64,000 nt of DNA. It comes from Kitasatospora sp. NBC_00315 (GTDB taxonomy: Bacteria; Actinomycetota; Actinomycetes; Streptomycetales; Streptomycetaceae). The notes below the pieces were generated by a model, which was not told the origin of the DNA, made no database searches, and was given only the letters and a program-made list of their open reading frames with translations. This document shows, piece by piece, positions 20,161 to 29,097 of the stretch; the stretch's first letter is position 1, and each line of letters opens with the position of its first letter. The stretch spans positions 6,138,001 to 6,202,000 of the forward strand of contig NZ_CP108025.1 of assembly GCF_041435095.1 (NCBI RefSeq), in the 5' to 3' direction. The position numbers were made by a program, and so were the translations under genes.

Positions 20161-20619
20161 GTGCCCGACATCCGGGTCGCCGCGGGCGAGGCCGACATGG
20201 CGCTGGTGCACGGAGTCCGGCGCCAGGTCTTCATCGTCGAGCAGGAGATCTCCGAGGACGAGGAGTGGGACGACCTCGACGCCACCTCCGAGCACCTGCT
20301 CGCGCTCGGCGCCGACGGCGCCGCGCTCGGCACCGCCCGGCTGATCCACGGGGAGCAGGCGCTCGCCGTCACCGGCGGCGTCGAGGGCCGGGTCCTGCTC
20401 GGCCGGCTCGCGGTCCTCAAGGAGACCAGGGGCACGGGCCTGGGCGCCGCCCTGGTGCGCGCCGTGGAGCAGGCCGGCCGCGAGCGCGGCGCGACCGCGA
20501 TGGAGCTGCACGCGCAGGTCCAGGCGCTCGGCTTCTACGAACGGCTCGGCTACGTCGCCGAGGGGCCGGAGTACCTGGACGCCGGCATCCCGCACCGGAC
20601 GATGACCCGGGGGCTCTGA
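20161..20619 (+). CDS. GNAT family N-acetyltransferase (ElaA-like)
   Basis: 152 residues, single GNAT domain. The acetyl-CoA binding segment is GRLAVLKETRGTGLGAALV (motif A, RGTGLG about residues 90-95), with ALGFYERLGYVAEGPEYL (motif B) near the end. The N-terminal part (VHGVRRQVFIVEQEISEDEEWDD) matches the ElaA/YitI-type subgroup. The substrate is unknown. GTG start 1 bp after rluD, so probably co-transcribed. Confidence 0.85.
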   Translation: MPDIRVAAGEADMALVHGVRRQVFIVEQEISEDEEWDDLDATSEHLLALGADGAALGTARLIHGEQALAVTGGVEGRVLLGRLAVLKETRGTGLGAALVRAVEQAGRERGATAMELHAQVQALGFYERLGYVAEGPEYLDAGIPHRTMTRGL

Positions 20620-20753
20620 GCCCCCGGCCGGGTGCGGCCCGTCGGCCGCTCTCCCGGCGCCGCGCGACGGCCAGGCCCACCACCCGACCTCGGCCGACGG
20701 CCCGGACCGCCTTTACGGCTTCCCTACCGGAACCGCCCATAGGATCGCTGTTC

Positions 20754-23522
20754 ATGAGGTTCGGTGGGGCATGGCGACGTCGGCGGGCACGCAGGAGATT
20801 CACGACCCGTGCACTGGCGGTCGCCGCCGCCTCGGTGGTGGTGCTCGCCGGAGCGGGGACGTGGACGGCGCTGGCGGCCGGCGGCGGGGCGGCGGTCCGC
20901 CAGGAGGACCAGGTCCTGGCGATGCCCGAGACGCCCGGCAGCGCGCGGACCGTCTCCATCGACACCTCGTACTTCACCACCGGGACCACTCCTCGGCCCG
21001 CCGTCCTGCTCGCCCACGGCTTCGGCGGCAGCAAGGAGGGGGAGCGCGACCGGGCCCGGCAGCTCGCCCGCTCCGGCTACGCCGTCCTGACCTGGTCGGC
21101 CCGGGGCTTCGGGCACTCCGGCGGCAGGATCGGGCTCAACGCGCCGGACCGTGAGGTGGAGGACGTCAAGCACCTGGTCGACTGGCTCTCCCACCGCCCC
21201 GAGGTCCAGCTCGACGCACCCGGCGACCCCCGGGTCGGGATCACCGGAGCCTCGTACGGCGGCGCGGTCGCCCTGCTCGGCTCGGCGTACGACCCCCGGA
21301 TCGACTCGGTGGCGAGCCAGATCACCTGGTGGAACCTCGCCGACGCGCTGTTCCCGCAGGAGGTGCAGGGCGGGGCCGCGGTCGACGGGGTCTTCAAGAA
21401 GCTCTGGGCCGGCATCTTCTTCACCACCGGCTCGGCGGGCGACCTCTCGGCCCCGGACACCGGGCAGGCGGCCACGCCGACGGGGCCGGTCGGGTGCGGG
21501 CGCTTCCTGGACGACCTCTGCGCGATGTACGACCGGGTGGCCACCACCGGGCACGCGGACGCCGACGCCGTCGCCCTGCTCGACCGCTCCAGTCCCTCCT
21601 CGGTCGCGGCCCGGCTCAAGGTGCCGACCCTGGTCGTCCAGGGGCAGCAGGACTCGCTCTTCCCGCTCGACCAGGGCGACGCCATCGCCAAGGCGGTCGC
21701 GGCGAACGGCGCGCCGGTCGCGGTGGACTGGTTCGCCGGCGGGCACGACGGCGGCACCGAGACCAGCGAGCGCGTCGACAGTCGGGTCACCGGCTGGTTC
21801 GACCACTACCTGAAGGGCGCGGCCGGCGGCACCGACCCCGCATTCCGGGTCACCCGTACCGGCGGCGTCGACTCCACCGGCTTCCAGGCCGTCCTGCGCG
21901 GCGCCACCGCCGACGCCTACCCCGGCCTGGGCGGCACCGGCTCGCGCAGCGTCCCGCTCACCGGCACGGAGCAGGCGTTCGCCAACCCGCCCGGCGGCTC
22001 CCCGCCGAACATCTCCTCGCTGCCCGGTATCGGCGCGCTCTCCCAGGCGGCCTCGCTGGGCGCCGGGCTCTCGCTGGACTTCCCCGGCCAGCACGCCACC
22101 TTCGACTCCGCGCCGCTGGGGAGCGCGCTGCACCTGACCGGTCGGCCCACGGTCGCCGTCCAGGTCAGCGCCGACCGGCCGGACGCCGTCCTCTTCGCCA
22201 AGCTCTACGACCTCGGCACGGACGGCAAGCAGACCCTGCCCCAGCAACTGGTCGCCCCCCTGCGGGTCACCGGCGCCGACGCACCCGGCGGCCGGACCGT
22301 CCAGGTCGAGCTGCCCGCCGTCGACCACGACTTCCCCGCCGGGCACCGGCTGCGGCTGGTGCTCGCCGCCACCGACCTCGCGTACGCCTCGCCGGCCGAG
22401 CCCGCCACCTACCGGGCCGCGCTCGCCGGTCAGCTCACCGTGCCGACCGTCGAGGCCCTGGTCACCGAGCCCGCACCGCTGCCCGCGCGCACCTGGCTGC
22501 TGCCGCTGATCGCGCTCGCCGCCGCCGCTCTGCTGCTCGGCGGGCGGGGTCTGCGGCGGCGCGGACGGCGGCCGGCGCCCGATCCCGCGCTCGCCGACGT
22601 ACCGCTGGAGATCACCGGCCTGAGCAAGCGCTACAAGGGGGCCGAGGACCGTTACGCTGTCCGGGAGCTGGGCTTCCGGGTCGAGCGGGGCCAGGTGCTC
22701 GGCCTGCTCGGCCCCAACGGTGCCGGCAAGACCACCACCCTGCGGATGCTGATGGGGCTGATCCGCCCCGACGCCGGTGAGATCCGGATCTTCGGCCATC
22801 CGATCCGGGCCGGCGCCCCCGTGCTCTCCCGGGTCGGTTCCTTCGTCGAGGGCGCGGGCTTCCTGCCGCACCTCACCGGCCGGGCCAACCTGCACCTGTA
22901 CTGGCAGGCCACCGGCCGCCCGGCCGAGGACGCGCACCTGGAGGAGGCCCTGGTCATCGCCGACCTCGGCGAGGCCCTCGACCGGGCGGTCCGCACCTAC
23001 TCCCAGGGCATGCGCCAGCGCCTCGCCATCGCGCAGGCGATGCTCGGTCTGCCCGACCTGCTGATCCTGGACGAACCCACCAACGGGCTCGACCCGCCGC
23101 AGATCCGCGAGATGCGCGAGGTGATGATCCGCTACGCGGCCGCCGGGCGCACCGTCATCGTCTCCAGCCACCTGCTCTCCGAGGTCGAGCAGTCCTGCAC
23201 GCACCTCGTGGTGATGGATCACGGCCGGCTGGTCAGCGCGGGCGCCGTCGCCGAGATCGTCGGCGCGGGGGAGCTGCTGCTGGTCGGCACCACCGCCGGC
23301 TACGGAGCCGACGAGCTGGCCGTGGCCGCCGACAAGACGGCCGCGCTGGCCGGGGTCGGCTCCGCCGAGGTGGTCGAGGGCGGGCTGCTGGTCCGGCTGG
23401 ACGGCATGACGGCCGGGCAGCTGATCGCCGAACTCGTCCGCCTCGGCGTCCCGGTGGAGCGCGCCGGGCCGCACCGCCGCCTGGAGGACGCGTTCCTCTC
23501 CCTGATCGGAGGCTCCGCGTGA
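20754..23522 (+). CDS. Exported alpha/beta hydrolase fused to an ABC transporter ATPase
   Basis: 922 residues. The N-terminus is Arg-rich, then a hydrophobic segment (ALAVAAASVVVLAGAG), like a signal anchor. Residues about 60-570 are an alpha/beta hydrolase of the CocE/X-Pro dipeptidyl-peptidase type: oxyanion region LLAHGFGGSKEG, nucleophile GASYGG (Ser167), Asp300 in QGQQDSLF, His331 in AGGHDGG, then a jelly-roll-like C-domain. A membrane segment (about 579-597, LLPLIALAAAALLLGG) leads to an ABC ATPase (about 617-922): GPNGAGKTT (653-661), YSQGMRQRLAIAQ, ILDEPTNGLD (D773, E774), SSHLLSEVEQ. Predicted topology places the hydrolase outside and the ATPase inside. It overlaps the permease gene by GTGA. 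The substrate is unknown. Confidence 0.9.
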   Translation: MRFGGAWRRRRARRRFTTRALAVAAASVVVLAGAGTWTALAAGGGAAVRQEDQVLAMPETPGSARTVSIDTSYFTTGTTPRPAVLLAHGFGGSKEGERDRARQLARSGYAVLTWSARGFGHSGGRIGLNAPDREVEDVKHLVDWLSHRPEVQLDAPGDPRVGITGASYGGAVALLGSAYDPRIDSVASQITWWNLADALFPQEVQGGAAVDGVFKKLWAGIFFTTGSAGDLSAPDTGQAATPTGPVGCGRFLDDLCAMYDRVATTGHADADAVALLDRSSPSSVAARLKVPTLVVQGQQDSLFPLDQGDAIAKAVAANGAPVAVDWFAGGHDGGTETSERVDSRVTGWFDHYLKGAAGGTDPAFRVTRTGGVDSTGFQAVLRGATADAYPGLGGTGSRSVPLTGTEQAFANPPGGSPPNISSLPGIGALSQAASLGAGLSLDFPGQHATFDSAPLGSALHLTGRPTVAVQVSADRPDAVLFAKLYDLGTDGKQTLPQQLVAPLRVTGADAPGGRTVQVELPAVDHDFPAGHRLRLVLAATDLAYASPAEPATYRAALAGQLTVPTVEALVTEPAPLPARTWLLPLIALAAAALLLGGRGLRRRGRRPAPDPALADVPLEITGLSKRYKGAEDRYAVRELGFRVERGQVLGLLGPNGAGKTTTLRMLMGLIRPDAGEIRIFGHPIRAGAPVLSRVGSFVEGAGFLPHLTGRANLHLYWQATGRPAEDAHLEEALVIADLGEALDRAVRTYSQGMRQRLAIAQAMLGLPDLLILDEPTNGLDPPQIREMREVMIRYAAAGRTVIVSSHLLSEVEQSCTHLVVMDHGRLVSAGAVAEIVGAGELLLVGTTAGYGADELAVAADKTAALAGVGSAEVVEGGLLVRLDGMTAGQLIAELVRLGVPVERAGPHRRLEDAFLSLIGGSA

Positions 23523-24388
23523 GCACCCCCACCGCCGTCGCCCCGGCCCCCGACCACGCGGCCGGCTACCGGGCCGGCCGCACCCTGCCGCTGCGGGTCG
23601 AGGCGATGCGCCAGCTGCGCCGCCGGCGGACGATGATCATCGGTGGGGTGCTGGCGGCGATGCCGTTCGTCATCCTGCTGGCCTTCCAGATCGGCGGTAC
23701 GCCGAGCCGCGCCGACCGGACCACCTTCATCGAGCTGGCCACCGCCTCCGGCCCCAACTTCGCCACCACCATGCTCTTCATGGGTACCGGCTTCCTGCTG
23801 GTCATCCCGGTCGCGCTGTTCTGCGGCGACACCGTCGCCTCGGAGGCGAGCTGGTCCTCGTTGCGCTACCTGCTGGCCGCCCCGGTGCCCCGGGCCCGGC
23901 TGCTGGCCCGCAAGTTCGCCGTCGGGCTGGCCTTCTCGGCGGCCGCGATCGTCCTGCTGCCGCTGATCGGCCTGGCCGTCGGCACCGCCGCGTACGGCTG
24001 GGGGGATCTGCGGCTGCCGGCCGGGGCGAGCCTGCCCGCCTCGGCCGCGCTGCCCCGGCTGGCGATCGCCGTGGCGTTCGTGTTCCTCAGCGAACTGGTC
24101 ATCGCCGCCCTCGCGTTCTGGCTCTCCACCGCCACCGACGCACCGCTCGGGGCGGTCGGCGGGGCCGTCTTCGCGTCCATCATCACCGGCGTGCTGGACG
24201 CCGTCACCGCCCTCGGCGGCCTGCGCGAGTGGCTGCCGGCGCACTGGCAGTACGCCTGGGCGGACGCCCTCCAACCGAACCTGGAGTGGGGCGGGATGAT
24301 CCAGGGCGCCTCGCTCTCGCTCTCGTACGCGATCGTGCTGCTGGCCCTCGCCTTCCGGGGGTTCGCCCGCAAGGACGTGGTGTCCTGA
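23519..24388 (+). CDS. ABC-2 type transporter permease
   Basis: 289 residues with about six membrane segments (e.g. IIGGVLAAMPFVILLAF, GFLLVIPVALFCGDTVA, AFSAAAIVLLPLIGLAVG, AIVLLALAFRGFARKD). The EASWSSLRYLLAAPVPRARLL loop between segments is typical of NatB/ABC-2 permeases. The GTG start overlaps the hydrolase-ABC fusion stop, so the two products almost certainly form one transporter. The stop lies in a duplicated 13-bp sequence. Confidence 0.9.
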   Translation: MSTPTAVAPAPDHAAGYRAGRTLPLRVEAMRQLRRRRTMIIGGVLAAMPFVILLAFQIGGTPSRADRTTFIELATASGPNFATTMLFMGTGFLLVIPVALFCGDTVASEASWSSLRYLLAAPVPRARLLARKFAVGLAFSAAAIVLLPLIGLAVGTAAYGWGDLRLPAGASLPASAALPRLAIAVAFVFLSELVIAALAFWLSTATDAPLGAVGGAVFASIITGVLDAVTALGGLREWLPAHWQYAWADALQPNLEWGGMIQGASLSLSYAIVLLALAFRGFARKDVVS

Positions 24389-24406
24389 CGCGGTGTCCTG
24401 ACGCGG
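24381..24406 (+). repeat. 13-bp tandem duplication spanning the permease stop codon
   Basis: tgtcctgacgcgg occurs twice head to tail (24381-24393 and 24394-24406). The first copy carries the TGA stop of the permease and the second repeats it. Confidence 0.85.
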
Positions 24407-24463
24407 GGCCCCGGCGCGGGGCCGGCCGGCCGGTCCGCCGGAGCGTCCGGGCCGGCCGGGGCC
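24407..24463. terminator. GC-rich hairpin between convergent genes
   Basis: GGCCCCGGC (24407-24415) can pair with GCCGGGGCC (24455-24463), enclosing further GGCCGGCC palindromes. It lies between the convergent permease (+) and EamA (-) genes and probably terminates both. There is no U-tract. Confidence 0.6.
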
Positions 24464-24470
24464 TCGGCTC

Positions 24471-25454
24471 TCAGATCCGGGTGCCCGCCGGCACGGGGGT
24501 GGGTGCGTCCTCCTCAGCGGCTCCGTCCGCGCCGTCGGCTCCGTCGGCCTCGGCGGACGGAGCGCTTCCGCCGCGCTCGACCATCCCGAGTGCCACCCCC
24601 GCGACGATGATCGCGCCGCCGACGACCTGGGCGAGCCGGACGACCTCACCGTTGACCAGCACCGCGCCGAGCACGCCGAAGGCCGGCACCAGGTTGAGGA
24701 TGTTGACCGCGACGCTCGACGTCATCCGGCGCAGGCCGTAGTTGTAGAGCAGGAAGCCGCCCACCGAGCACGCGACGGCGAGGTAGGCGAGGAGCACCGA
24801 GGCGACCGTGCCGGGCAGTCGGAAGTCCCGTACCTCGATCACGGAGGCGAGCAGGAACCCGCCCGCTCCGGCCAGCGTCTGGTGGTAGGTGAGGCCGAGG
24901 GCGTCCTGTCCCCTGCCGGCGTGCGTGCCCAGGATGTTGTACCCGGCCCAGACCAGGCCGCCGAGCAGGAGCAGGAAGTCGCCGATCCAGCGCGAACTGC
25001 CGCCGATCTGGGCGCCGTTGTGCACCACCAGGGCGGCGCCGAGGGTGGCGAGCAGCACCCCGGCGATCCGGGTCGGCGCCAGTCTGGCCCGGAAGGCCGC
25101 CAGTTCGAGGAGCATCGTCATCAGCGGGTAGGTGGCCACGATCAGCGAGGCGTCGGAGGCGGTGGACAGTTCGACGCCGATGTTCTCCAGGACGAAGTAC
25201 GCCGTGATGCCGAGCAGTCCGCTCAGCCAGATCAGGCGCCGCCGCCGGGCGTCGGGGCGTACGCCGGGCTTGCGGCGCAGCCGCACCATCAGGCCGAGCA
25301 GCCCGGCGGCGAGTGTGAAGCGCATGGCGCCGATGGTCAGCGGTCCGACCTCGTCCAGCACCCGCTTGGTGACCGCGTACGAGCTGCTCCATAACAGTGC
25401 CGCCGCCGTCACCGCCAGGATCGCCCGTAGTCTGTCGCTGCCCACGTACCGCAT
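24471..25454 (-). CDS. EamA/DMT family transporter
   Basis: 327 residues with ten membrane segments in two EamA repeats (LLWSSSYAVTKRVLDEVGPL in the first, LLLLGGLVWAGYNILGTHAG opening the second). The C-terminal tail is hydrophilic with an ADGADGADGA repeat. Such proteins export small polar metabolites, often amino acids. It is the last of six minus-strand genes in the accessory island and could export its product (inference). ATG 25454 with a GAGGGG ribosome-binding site. Confidence 0.88.
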   Translation of the reverse strand: MRYVGSDRLRAILAVTAAALLWSSSYAVTKRVLDEVGPLTIGAMRFTLAAGLLGLMVRLRRKPGVRPDARRRRLIWLSGLLGITAYFVLENIGVELSTASDASLIVATYPLMTMLLELAAFRARLAPTRIAGVLLATLGAALVVHNGAQIGGSSRWIGDFLLLLGGLVWAGYNILGTHAGRGQDALGLTYHQTLAGAGGFLLASVIEVRDFRLPGTVASVLLAYLAVACSVGGFLLYNYGLRRMTSSVAVNILNLVPAFGVLGAVLVNGEVVRLAQVVGGAIIVAGVALGMVERGGSAPSAEADGADGADGAAEEDAPTPVPAGTRI

Positions 25455-25573
25455 CGGTGGTCCCCTCTGTGCGGACCCGTCCGGACCACGCCGGCCTCGG
25501 AACGGCAGGCGGAACAGTGGACGAGGTCTCCGGGGCCAACCTTAGAGTGACCGGCACATGGCGGATGCCGCCC

Positions 25574-25613
25574 GCCGTCGGCCGCCCGGGGTGTCGCCCG
25601 GGCGGCCGACGGC
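25574..25613 (-). terminator. Terminator after the MFS gene
   Basis: Perfect 17-bp arms GCCGTCGGCCGCCCGGG (25574-25590) and its reverse complement (25597-25613) with a 6-nt loop, 38 bp downstream of the MFS stop on the minus strand. It probably separates MFS and EamA transcription. Confidence 0.85.
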
Positions 25614-25651
25614 AGATCGCGGTGGTCGGCGGCCCACCGCCGGATCCGCGG

Positions 25652-26836
25652 TCAGACCGGGACCGGCGCCGTCCAGCGGATCCGGGTGGCGCACAGCGAG
25701 ACCAGGGCCGCCGAGACGGCGACGGCGCCCATGCCCCACACCAGGCTGCCGGCGCTCGCGATGAAGCCGATCAGGGCCGGCCCCGCCAGCAGGCCGGTGG
25801 TGCCCATCGCGGCGACCAGGGCCAGCGCGTCCGGACCCTGCTTGGCCGCGGCCACGTAGACGCAGGGCGTCACGGCCGCGACCCCCAGGCCGACGCAGGC
25901 GAAACCGATCAGCGCGGGGGCCACGCCGCCGACCAGCAGGGCGGTCGCCAGCCCGAGCCCGGCCAACGCGCTGCCGGCCACGACGATCCGGCCGTCGCCC
26001 CAGCGGGCGCGCCGGCCGTCGGCGAAGATCCGGGCGAGCACCATCATCCCCGACACCACGGCGATGCCCAGCGGCGCGATCTCGGGCGCCGCATCCGCGA
26101 CGTCCTTCATGTACAGCGAGGACCAGTCGTTCATGGCGCCCTCGGTGACGGTGCCGAAGACCATCGCCAGGCCCATCCAGACGGTCAGCCGGGACGGCAG
26201 GGGCAGCCTGCGCGGCGCCTTCTCCGGCTGCCCCGCTTCCTGCTCCTGCGGCGCCGTCGGCGGCTGCTGGTCCTCGGTCAGCAGGCCGGACCGGGTCACC
26301 CCGACCAGCAGCAGCACCAGGACGGCCGCGGCCGTCAGATGCACCCCCAGGGAGGACGTGAACAGGTTGACGCCGGAGGCGAGCAGCGCGGCGCAGAGCG
26401 AGCCGGCGCTGAACGTCGCGTGGAACCTGGCCATCACCGTGCGCTCGTGGGCCACTTCGAGGGCCGCGCCCTGGGCGTTCATCGCGACGTTGAGGAATCC
26501 CACGGCCACGCCGTCCAGGCAGATGACCAGCAGGGTGACCGGGTAGTCGGGTGACACCGCCAGCACCGGCAGGATCAGACCCAGGACCAGTACGGACCAG
26601 AGCGACAACCGCCGCGAGCCCAGGCGTTTCATCACGATCGGCACCAGCGGGAACGAGGCCACCGCCCCGATGCCGCCCGCCATCAGCAGCAGGCCGAGCT
26701 GTGCCTCGCTCAGGTCGAGCCGTGTCTTCAGCGCGGGGAGCCGCGAGACCCAGGTGGCGTACTGGAACCCGAGAAAGAGGAACAGCGCGGCGATGGCCAG
26801 CTGAGCTCTTCGGAATGGATCCTGGTTGCGAAACAT
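25652..26836 (-). CDS. MFS transporter (YbjJ-like)
   Basis: 394 residues, about twelve membrane segments, with a short hydrophilic loop containing EDQQPPTAPQEQEAGQP between halves. Motifs include WVSRLPALKTRLDLSEAQLG and VAMNAQGAALE, typical of a YbjJ-like MFS subgroup. The substrate is unknown. It starts 75 bp after the GNAT gene of the same island and is probably co-transcribed with it; a strong terminator follows. ATG 26836 has only a weak ribosome-binding site. Confidence 0.87.
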   Translation of the reverse strand: MFRNQDPFRRAQLAIAALFLFLGFQYATWVSRLPALKTRLDLSEAQLGLLLMAGGIGAVASFPLVPIVMKRLGSRRLSLWSVLVLGLILPVLAVSPDYPVTLLVICLDGVAVGFLNVAMNAQGAALEVAHERTVMARFHATFSAGSLCAALLASGVNLFTSSLGVHLTAAAVLVLLLVGVTRSGLLTEDQQPPTAPQEQEAGQPEKAPRRLPLPSRLTVWMGLAMVFGTVTEGAMNDWSSLYMKDVADAAPEIAPLGIAVVSGMMVLARIFADGRRARWGDGRIVVAGSALAGLGLATALLVGGVAPALIGFACVGLGVAAVTPCVYVAAAKQGPDALALVAAMGTTGLLAGPALIGFIASAGSLVWGMGAVAVSAALVSLCATRIRWTAPVPV

Positions 26837-26911
26837 TGATCTGCCTACTGTCTTCCGGTGGTGACCCGCGCAGCGGATCGCTGGGTACGGCGATGTCCCG
26901 GTCCGGGGGGT

Positions 26912-27478
<567 letters not shown>

Positions 27479-27481
27479 CGC

Positions 27482-28903
27482 TCAGACCTCTTCCGCGGCG
27501 GAGCCGGTGTCGGCGGGCGGAGCCGCCACGGCGCCGGGCGTGCCCGCCGCCCCGTGCGGGCGGGCCGAGTCCGGCACCGGCGACTGCGCGAGGCCGGTGG
27601 CCCGGCTCGCCGCGACCAGCGGGGCCCAGGCGTCGATCAGCAGCGCGAAGTACTCGATGTCCGCCTGGGCCTCGTCGAGCAGGCGCTCCCGCAGCGGCGC
27701 CAGGTGGTCGGCGAACTCGGCGTACTTTCCGCCCAGCCGCCGGTAGCAGCGGTCCACCACGTCCAGTCGCCGGACGTTCTCCGCGCGGTCCGCCCCGGCC
27801 GTCCGCCGGGCGAATCCGGCGATCGTCGCGGCACGGACGTGGTGCTGCTCGTCGAGCAGTTCCGGGCCGGCCGCCTCCAGGTCGAAGTAGACGGGGTGGA
27901 AGTAGAGCATCGACAGCAGGAACTTCACGAACCGCAGCTGGTAGGCGAGGAAGCCGGGGCCGGTCCGCCGCTCCGCGGTGTAGTAGTTGACGATGTGGCG
28001 GTTGTGCACGACCGCGGGGAGCGGGGCGTGGCGGACCACGTGCAGCAGGAAGTAGTCGCTGCCGATGGTGGCCGTCGCGGGCGGCAGGGGGACGCGCTCG
28101 TACAGCTCCCGGTCGAAGCCGATGTTGCACATGTCCAGCCGCCAGATGTCGGGGATGTCCAGCACCGAGTGGTCGGCGCCGAACGGCTCGGTACCGGCCC
28201 CGACGAACGACTCCTGGACCAGCTCCCCGATCTCCTCCGCGGACCACTCGGGCGGCGCCCAGAGGCTGACCACCTCGTGGTACACACCGGCGTCCAGCTC
28301 CTTGATCTCGCCGACGTCGACCGACAGTTCACCGACGAAGGAGGCCCCGACCATCGAGACCGGCTTCGCGCCGTGCGCCCGGTCCAACGTGTTCTCGGTG
28401 ACGCCGTCGGCCGCGTCGGCCCCCGACCTGCCGAGGGAGAGCAGTTCGTGGTGGATCGGGAAGACCGGCTCGCCGTCCAGGCGCTGGTAGCCGCTGTCGG
28501 AGTCCCGGCGGTGGATCGACTCGCAGCCGAGGGCGGCGGCCAGCAGGAACGCCCGGTTGGTGCAGGCACCGTAGGAGACGGCGTCCGGAAGCATCAGGTC
28601 GAGCAGCAGCTCGGGCCCGGCGACCCCGGCGCGCCGGATCACCTCCCGCAGGAAGTCGCGCTGGCGCGCCTCGTCGAGGTGGTGCACGATCACGTTCGGT
28701 ACGGCGGGGAGCTCCTCGACGGCCTTCGCGTGCTCGGAGAACGTCGACCCGTCGGAGGAGTCGAGGATCAGCAGGCGGACCTCCACGCCGAAGTGCTCGG
28801 CGGCGTAGGCGGCCTCCTCGCCGATGTCGGCGATGGTCGCGGTACAGGCCCGGTTGGTGGGGAGGGTCAGGCAGATCCTGCGCATGTCGGTGTCCCGGTT
28901 CAC
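27482..28903 (-). CDS. Glycosyltransferase-like protein of unknown function (DUF6271-like)
   Basis: 473 residues from GTG 28903; an in-frame ATG at 28885 (MRRICLTLPTNR) is an equally good start. It begins like a nucleotide-sugar transferase (ICLTLPTNRACTATI, then LLILDSSDGSTFSEHAKAV) and has LLLDLMLPDAVSYGACTNRA, HRRDSDSGYQ (DxD-like) and SDYFLLHVVRHA. I believe it belongs to a streptomycete family named DUF6271, from memory. The C-terminal 40 residues are disordered and Ala/Pro-rich. No signal peptide. It heads a GNAT-MFS transcription unit and neighbours the decarboxylase/dioxygenase pair. Function unknown. Confidence 0.75.
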   Translation of the reverse strand: MNRDTDMRRICLTLPTNRACTATIADIGEEAAYAAEHFGVEVRLLILDSSDGSTFSEHAKAVEELPAVPNVIVHHLDEARQRDFLREVIRRAGVAGPELLLDLMLPDAVSYGACTNRAFLLAAALGCESIHRRDSDSGYQRLDGEPVFPIHHELLSLGRSGADAADGVTENTLDRAHGAKPVSMVGASFVGELSVDVGEIKELDAGVYHEVVSLWAPPEWSAEEIGELVQESFVGAGTEPFGADHSVLDIPDIWRLDMCNIGFDRELYERVPLPPATATIGSDYFLLHVVRHAPLPAVVHNRHIVNYYTAERRTGPGFLAYQLRFVKFLLSMLYFHPVYFDLEAAGPELLDEQHHVRAATIAGFARRTAGADRAENVRRLDVVDRCYRRLGGKYAEFADHLAPLRERLLDEAQADIEYFALLIDAWAPLVAASRATGLAQSPVPDSARPHGAAGTPGAVAAPPADTGSAAEEV

Positions 28904-28947
28904 TGTGCGGTGTCCGTTCCGTGCCGGGGGCGGCCCGGCCGTCTCGT

Positions 28948-28968
28948 GCCGAACCCGGTGGGTTCGGC
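28948..28968. promoter_or_regulatory. Perfect 9-bp inverted repeat upstream of the glycosyltransferase-like gene
   Basis: GCCGAACCC-GGT-GGGTTCGGC, 45 bp before the GTG start on the minus strand. It may be an operator or the base of a second terminator hairpin after the decarboxylase gene. Confidence 0.5.
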
Positions 28969-29072
28969 GCTTCGGTGGCGGAGGGGAGTCGTGGGTCAGG
29001 GCGTCGCGGTGGCTCTCGGGCGGGTGGACGGGCGCGGTGTCGGCGGGAGCGCCTGCGCGCCCCCCGCCGGTC

Positions 29073-29096
29073 GCGGCCTCCGGCGCCGGAGGCCGC
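29073..29096 (-). terminator. Perfect palindrome directly after the decarboxylase gene
   Basis: GCGGCCTCCGGC (29073-29084) followed at once by its reverse complement (29085-29096), 1 bp beyond the TAG stop on the minus strand. It is probably the terminator of the dioxygenase-decarboxylase operon. Confidence 0.75.
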
Positions 29097-29097
29097 G

